Assembly (NCBI GenBank): GCA_033675265.1
Contig: JAUJYZ010000775.1
Coordinates: 366,501-430,500, forward strand
From: Actinostola sp. cb2023
Lineage: Eukaryota; Cnidaria; Anthozoa; Actiniaria; Actinostolidae
DNA: 64,000 nucleotides
Reading direction: 5' to 3'
Shown: piece after piece, positions 61,005 through 64,000 of the stretch
Numbering within the stretch: position 1 is the first letter of the stretch
Layout: every line of letters starts with the position of its first letter
Notes under the pieces: model-generated
What the model was told of the DNA's origin: nothing
What the model saw: the letters and a program-made list of their open reading frames with translations, nothing else
The model's database searches: none
Program-made: the position numbers and the translations under genes

Positions 61005-63398
61005 CTGTGAACAAACATAGAGAAACATTTCAGCATTTCTAATAATAGTAATGGTAATAATAATAGTAATAATAATAATAATATGATACATATGTAATTT
61101 TCATCTCTAGAGGCCCTAGGTCAGGCCACACACACCGGGAACTCCGTGCCCTATTCTTAGTCGAACAGTGGAGTTAATAATATCTCTATAAAAAAGATAA
61201 AATAAATAGGGGTTCCAGTTTTGTTGCTAGCGTAGGTGTCCCCAATTAGTTTACTTTCATGTTAATTACTTTCAGGCTCGCACTTCAAGTAACGATAAAG
61301 GCTCGGACACACGATGCAACTTTTCTTGCAGCGTTGCATTGTGTGACACCCCAAAAAAAACTTGTTGCGCGCAACGTTGTATCGTGTGACACCCCAAAAA
61401 ACTCTTGTTGCGCGCAACGTTACAAGAAAAGTTGCATCGTGTGTCTGGGCCATAACTGTTGTAGACCAAGCGGTGGGAGGTGTTTCTCACCTGTAGGATG
61501 CTGTCTTCTCGACGTGCTAATATCGTCAATACACAGCATGTCTTTGAAAATATGTGTTTCTTTCTCTCTGAAGATAGTTATAAGTTCAAGCAAAGTGGCA
61601 ATGGACTCTGGCTCCTCGTACATGGCACGATAGGTGGAAGGACACTAGAAAAAGAACGGTTTTTAGCATGAGCGTGGATGACATTATAGCTACAGTCGAG
61701 TCCCTAGTAAGCGACCCTTCGTAGATGGCACGATAGGTGGAAGGACACTAGAAAAAGAACGTTTTTTATCAGCTATAAAAAAATAAAAAAATAAATTATT
61801 AGTCGAGCCCCGAGTAAGCGACCACCCTCGGGAAAATGGAAAGCTAAAGTTGTATGCAATATTCTGTTATCTCTTACTGGCCATATTTCTTGAGCCTTGA
61901 GGGAGGGGAGCGCTTAATCGAGGATCGGTGGGGCGTTTATTTTAAATTTTGTGTGCAAGGAGAGCGCTTAATCGAGGAGGGGCGATTATTTTTATTTTTT
62001 TGTGCAAGGGAGTGCATAATCGGGGGGGGGGGGGGGGGGGGGTGTATTTTAAATTTTGTGTGCAAAGGGGTGCTTAATCGAGGGGGGCGTTTATTTTAAA
62101 TTTTGTGTGCAAGGAGAGCGCTTAATCGAGGGGGGAGGGCTTAATCGAGGAAATACGGTACAAATAATTATATACCTTAGCCAAGTTGATGAGAATAGCC
62201 AGGGAATACTTCAGTATTTCCATGTGCGGCAGGCTGCGGTTTGAGTTGCGTATGACAGTAAAGATGATCTGAAGCGCTTTGTCTTTGACGAGTTGTTGAC
62301 AACAGACGTAAGACAGGCGAGTTACAACCTCTGTAATGGAAAACACATCCATTCAATTGAAACTGCTGTTCAACGTGAGATAGTCAAAATGGCGGTTGTT
62401 CAATAAAACCAGAATATACTTGATACTGATTGGTCGGATCAGTAACGAGAGTAATTTTGACTTCCGGAACAAGTTCCAACATACTTCGTTCCCAAGGGTA
62501 TTTCTCTGGGAGCGAGTAACGAGCGACAGAATATACCCCTGAGTTCCCGAGGATGGCGATAGGCCCGCTATTCAATAGAGTCGTATTCGTATGAGTGGGA
62601 AAGTTACCGCACCGCACCTTGCCGTATTGAAAGAGTTTGATTGGATGAGATGCATCTGCACGCTTTTTGATTGGTTCAGAAAGGAAGCCATTTGAGTGTT
62701 AAAATAAAGACTAGTGTTATAAATAAAGACTACTATTATTATTATTATTATTATTACGGTACCGTAGGTTTCCCACTCATACGAAAACGACTCTACGCGC
62801 AACCAGTATCGAACCAAGGCCGTCCAAGTAAATTTCAAGGAAATAAGATATTCAAGCATAAGTGGCGTTGCAATGTTTTGTATTTAAGAAATATAAAACG
62901 TCTTCGGTGTTTGCATAGCCTGGCGCAAACACTCGGAGATTTGGGAGAAGTTTCGACATAAAACCTCGCCTACGGTTCGGTTTTACACATCAGCTCGAGA
63001 CTTCTCCCAAACAAACTCGGAAAAACGTTTTATATTTCTTTCATAAAATATATACAACTGTGACGTCATTACCGTGTTTGTATAGCCTGATGCAAACACG
63101 GGTAACAGCCAATCAGATCACAGAGATTTCTGAATGTATTTTATAATCGTATTTTTTTTTAGCTTAACATTTGTACCTAGTTCATTGCTTAAATGCTGTA
63201 CTCACCTAGGTTCACGAGTACGTCAAAGATGGTCGTCAGGTTTTTACAACGCAACAAGTAGTCCAGTGCTGATCTTGTACGATTGCAAAGCTTCATGGAC
63301 TCGGTAGCTGCTTTATTGGCAGCTTTAATGCGCCTGCGCGCTGCCTTCACTTTCAAGCTTTTGACGCGACAGCGAACTTGGTAACCACGGAACAAGGC
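60705..63398 (-). CDS. ASPM: ASPM orthologue, C-terminal exons (gene runs off window)
   Basis: ASPM (abnormal spindle) binds microtubule minus ends at spindle poles and organises mitotic and meiotic spindles. Four exons are visible: 63398-63206, 62330-62176, 61644-61491, 61004-60705. They encode the end of the IQ-type helix region (ALFRGYQVRCRVKSLKVKA), SALDYLLRCKNLTTIF, EVVTRLSYVCCQQL, HMEILKYSLAILINLAK, ESIATLLELITIFREKE, SKTCCVLTIL and a basic tail ending LRTLRVDFE. This follows the order of the human ASPM C-terminus. The third exon has a +1 frame problem and a duplicated acceptor. Everything upstream (calponin-homology domains, most IQ motifs) is beyond the window. Confidence 0.85.
61108..61162 (-). 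mobile_element. SINE body fragment in ASPM intron
   Basis: GTCAGGCCACACACACCGGG and CTTAGTCGAACAGTGG are the inverse of the SINE body at about 39970-40025. Confidence 0.7.
61297..61453. mobile_element. Short MITE in last ASPM intron
   Basis: Ends GACACACGATGCAAC / GTTGCATCGTGTGTC are inverse. The inside holds repeated TGTTGCGCGCAACGTT dyads and two GTGTGACACCCCAAAAAA direct repeats. Confidence 0.7.
61491..61644 (-). CDS. ASPM: ASPM exon with internal frame break
   Basis: 154 nt, acceptor TTTTTCTAG, donor ACAG|GTGAGA. The first part (CPSTYRAMYEEPESIATLLE, LITIFREKE) reads in phase 0. The conserved IFSKTCCVLTILARREDSIL that should follow is one base out of frame (near 61545-61560). Only that second frame gives the phase-0 end needed to join the last exon. 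The length is 154 rather than a multiple of three. Confidence 0.7.
61611..61770. repeat. Tandem duplication across ASPM exon acceptor
   Basis: ATGGCACGATAGGTGGAAGG and ACACTAGAAAAAGAACG occur at 61622 and again at 61725, offset 103 bp. This copies the 3' splice site and first coding bases of the third visible ASPM exon into the preceding intron. Confidence 0.85.
61905..62160 (+). repeat. ~50-60-bp tandem repeat with long poly-G
   Basis: About five units of GCGCTTAATCGAGG, GGGGCGTTTATTTTAAATTT, TGTGTGCAAGG. One unit contains a run of over 20 G (about 62020-62042). It lies in ASPM intron DNA just 3' of the exon at 62176-62330. Confidence 0.85.
62176..62330 (-). CDS. ASPM: ASPM exon, helical-repeat segment
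   Basis: 155 nt, acceptor CATTACAG, donor GCTAAG|GTATAT. It encodes (E)VVTRLSYVCCQQLVKDKAL, then FTVIRNSNRSLPHMEILKYS. The NRS-P-MEI(L/V)(K/R)Y signature is typical of ASPM. Confidence 0.88.
62331..63205 (-). other. ASPM: ASPM intron between first two visible exons
   Basis: 875 bp. It contains an inverted pair around GAGTCGTATTCGTATGAGTGGGAAA (62577-62602) versus TTTCCCACTCATACGAAAACGACTC (62768-62793) with a (TAT)n loop. A second pair is GTTTGCATAGCCTGGCGCAAACAC (62908) / GTTTGTATAGCCTGATGCAAACAC (63076), direct copies flanking TTTATATTTCTT words. Both look like MITE debris. Confidence 0.6.
63206..63398 (-). CDS. ASPM: ASPM exon, end of IQ region
   Basis: 193 nt, acceptor TTCTTCACAG, donor CCTAG|GTGAGT. 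It encodes an IQ-like FRGYQVRCRVK helix, an alanine/lysine-rich helix and ALDYLLRCKNLTTIFDVLVN. It ends in phase 1. Confidence 0.88.
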
Positions 63399-64000
63399 CT
63401 GTGAAGAAAATTGCACACTTAGAATCCAGTCGACCTCCCGTAAGCGACCAGCCAAAATGTCAAGCTTTGTGGTCGCTTACGAGAGGTTCCAACTATAGTG
63501 ATTTGACTTGGAACTGAACTTTTGGTGTTTTGGAAAGCTTACGAGAGGTGGTCGCTTACGAGAGTGGTCGCAACCGCGAAAGTTCACTGTATGTCCCTTT
63601 TACATGTGAAACGACAAAACGGAATTGAGCCAAGTTTACACTGGCGCTATTTCTGCAATTTTGTCGCTTGAATTGAACGTTTTTATTGCAAATGCAAAAT
63701 GCTCGTCTAAAACTAAAGGCGATTTCACTGCGATAAATGTTCGAAATGTAGTGCAATTTTGACTGGAAAATTGGCAAAAATCACTTATGTATACTCCCTC
63801 CTTTCTCTTAATAATAATAATAATAATACTGTCGACGAGAGCAAGCAAGACAAAGTCGAGTATAATTTCATTGTCTAAAAAATACAACTTTCTAAATAAT
63901 ACATGGCTGCAAATCGCTACAGTGAAACTTCGCAGGGAAATCGCCGCTCATGTCGCGCGACAAAATTGCAGAGACATCGCCAGGGTAAAGAACTCAGTTA
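63399..64000. other. ASPM: ASPM intron, right edge
   Basis: No further exon recognised. 63430-63570 contains direct and inverted copies of GTGGTCGCTTACGAGAGG and CTCCCGTAAGCGACCA, a repeat-like pattern. An (AAT)n tract is at 63810. Confidence 0.5.

Overview
This is eukaryotic DNA, most likely from an anthozoan cnidarian such as a stony coral. The reasons are intron-split animal genes with clean GT/AG junctions, Ty3/Gypsy gag and integrase debris, tRNA-derived SINEs, and very many terminal-inverted-repeat (TIR) elements and minisatellites. The phylum is an inference from overall character; no database search was possible. There are no bacterial operons.

Two protein-coding genes are supported, both on the minus strand and arranged head to tail. 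(1) A sacsin (SACS) orthologue occupies about 24787-53020. I can assemble six exons with matching phases, giving 4,474 residues: three sacsin repeats each starting with a Bergerat-type ATPase motif, a J domain and a C-terminal HEPN domain. One exon is 11.2 kb long. The N-terminal start (the ubiquitin-like part in vertebrates) was not found. (2) The last four coding exons of an ASPM (abnormal spindle) orthologue lie at 60705-63398, and the gene continues past the right edge. Its penultimate exon carries a one-base frame inconsistency and a duplicated splice acceptor.

The left 24 kb has no credible host gene. It is a nest of mobile elements: a Gypsy remnant (150-690), a 4-kb foldback element with a 16-bp minisatellite core (691-4727), a gag pseudogene split by a SINE-derived insertion (4870-6115), an LTR interrupted by two tandem TIR elements (6294-10701, the larger holding two tandem arrays), a Mutator-like foldback element with a 10-bp target duplication (10888-11860), an antisense LTR with a tRNA-Lys primer-binding site (12523-12792), several palindromic MITEs, and arrays with periods of 20, about 150 and 166 bp (17.2-23.3 kb).

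The introns of the sacsin gene are equally unusual. Intron 2 is filled by about 8.7 kb of nearly pure pyrimidine repeat (purine in the pre-mRNA). Intron 1 holds twenty copies of an 86-bp repeat, a piggyBac-like TTAA-flanked element and a GATA/GACA microsatellite. Between sacsin and ASPM lie a second foldback element, an LTR-like stretch and a palindrome of about 3.4 kb that ends 62 bp from the ASPM stop codon.

The two genes have unrelated jobs (cytoskeletal and mitochondrial proteostasis versus spindle-pole organisation). I see no common pathway, only adjacency.
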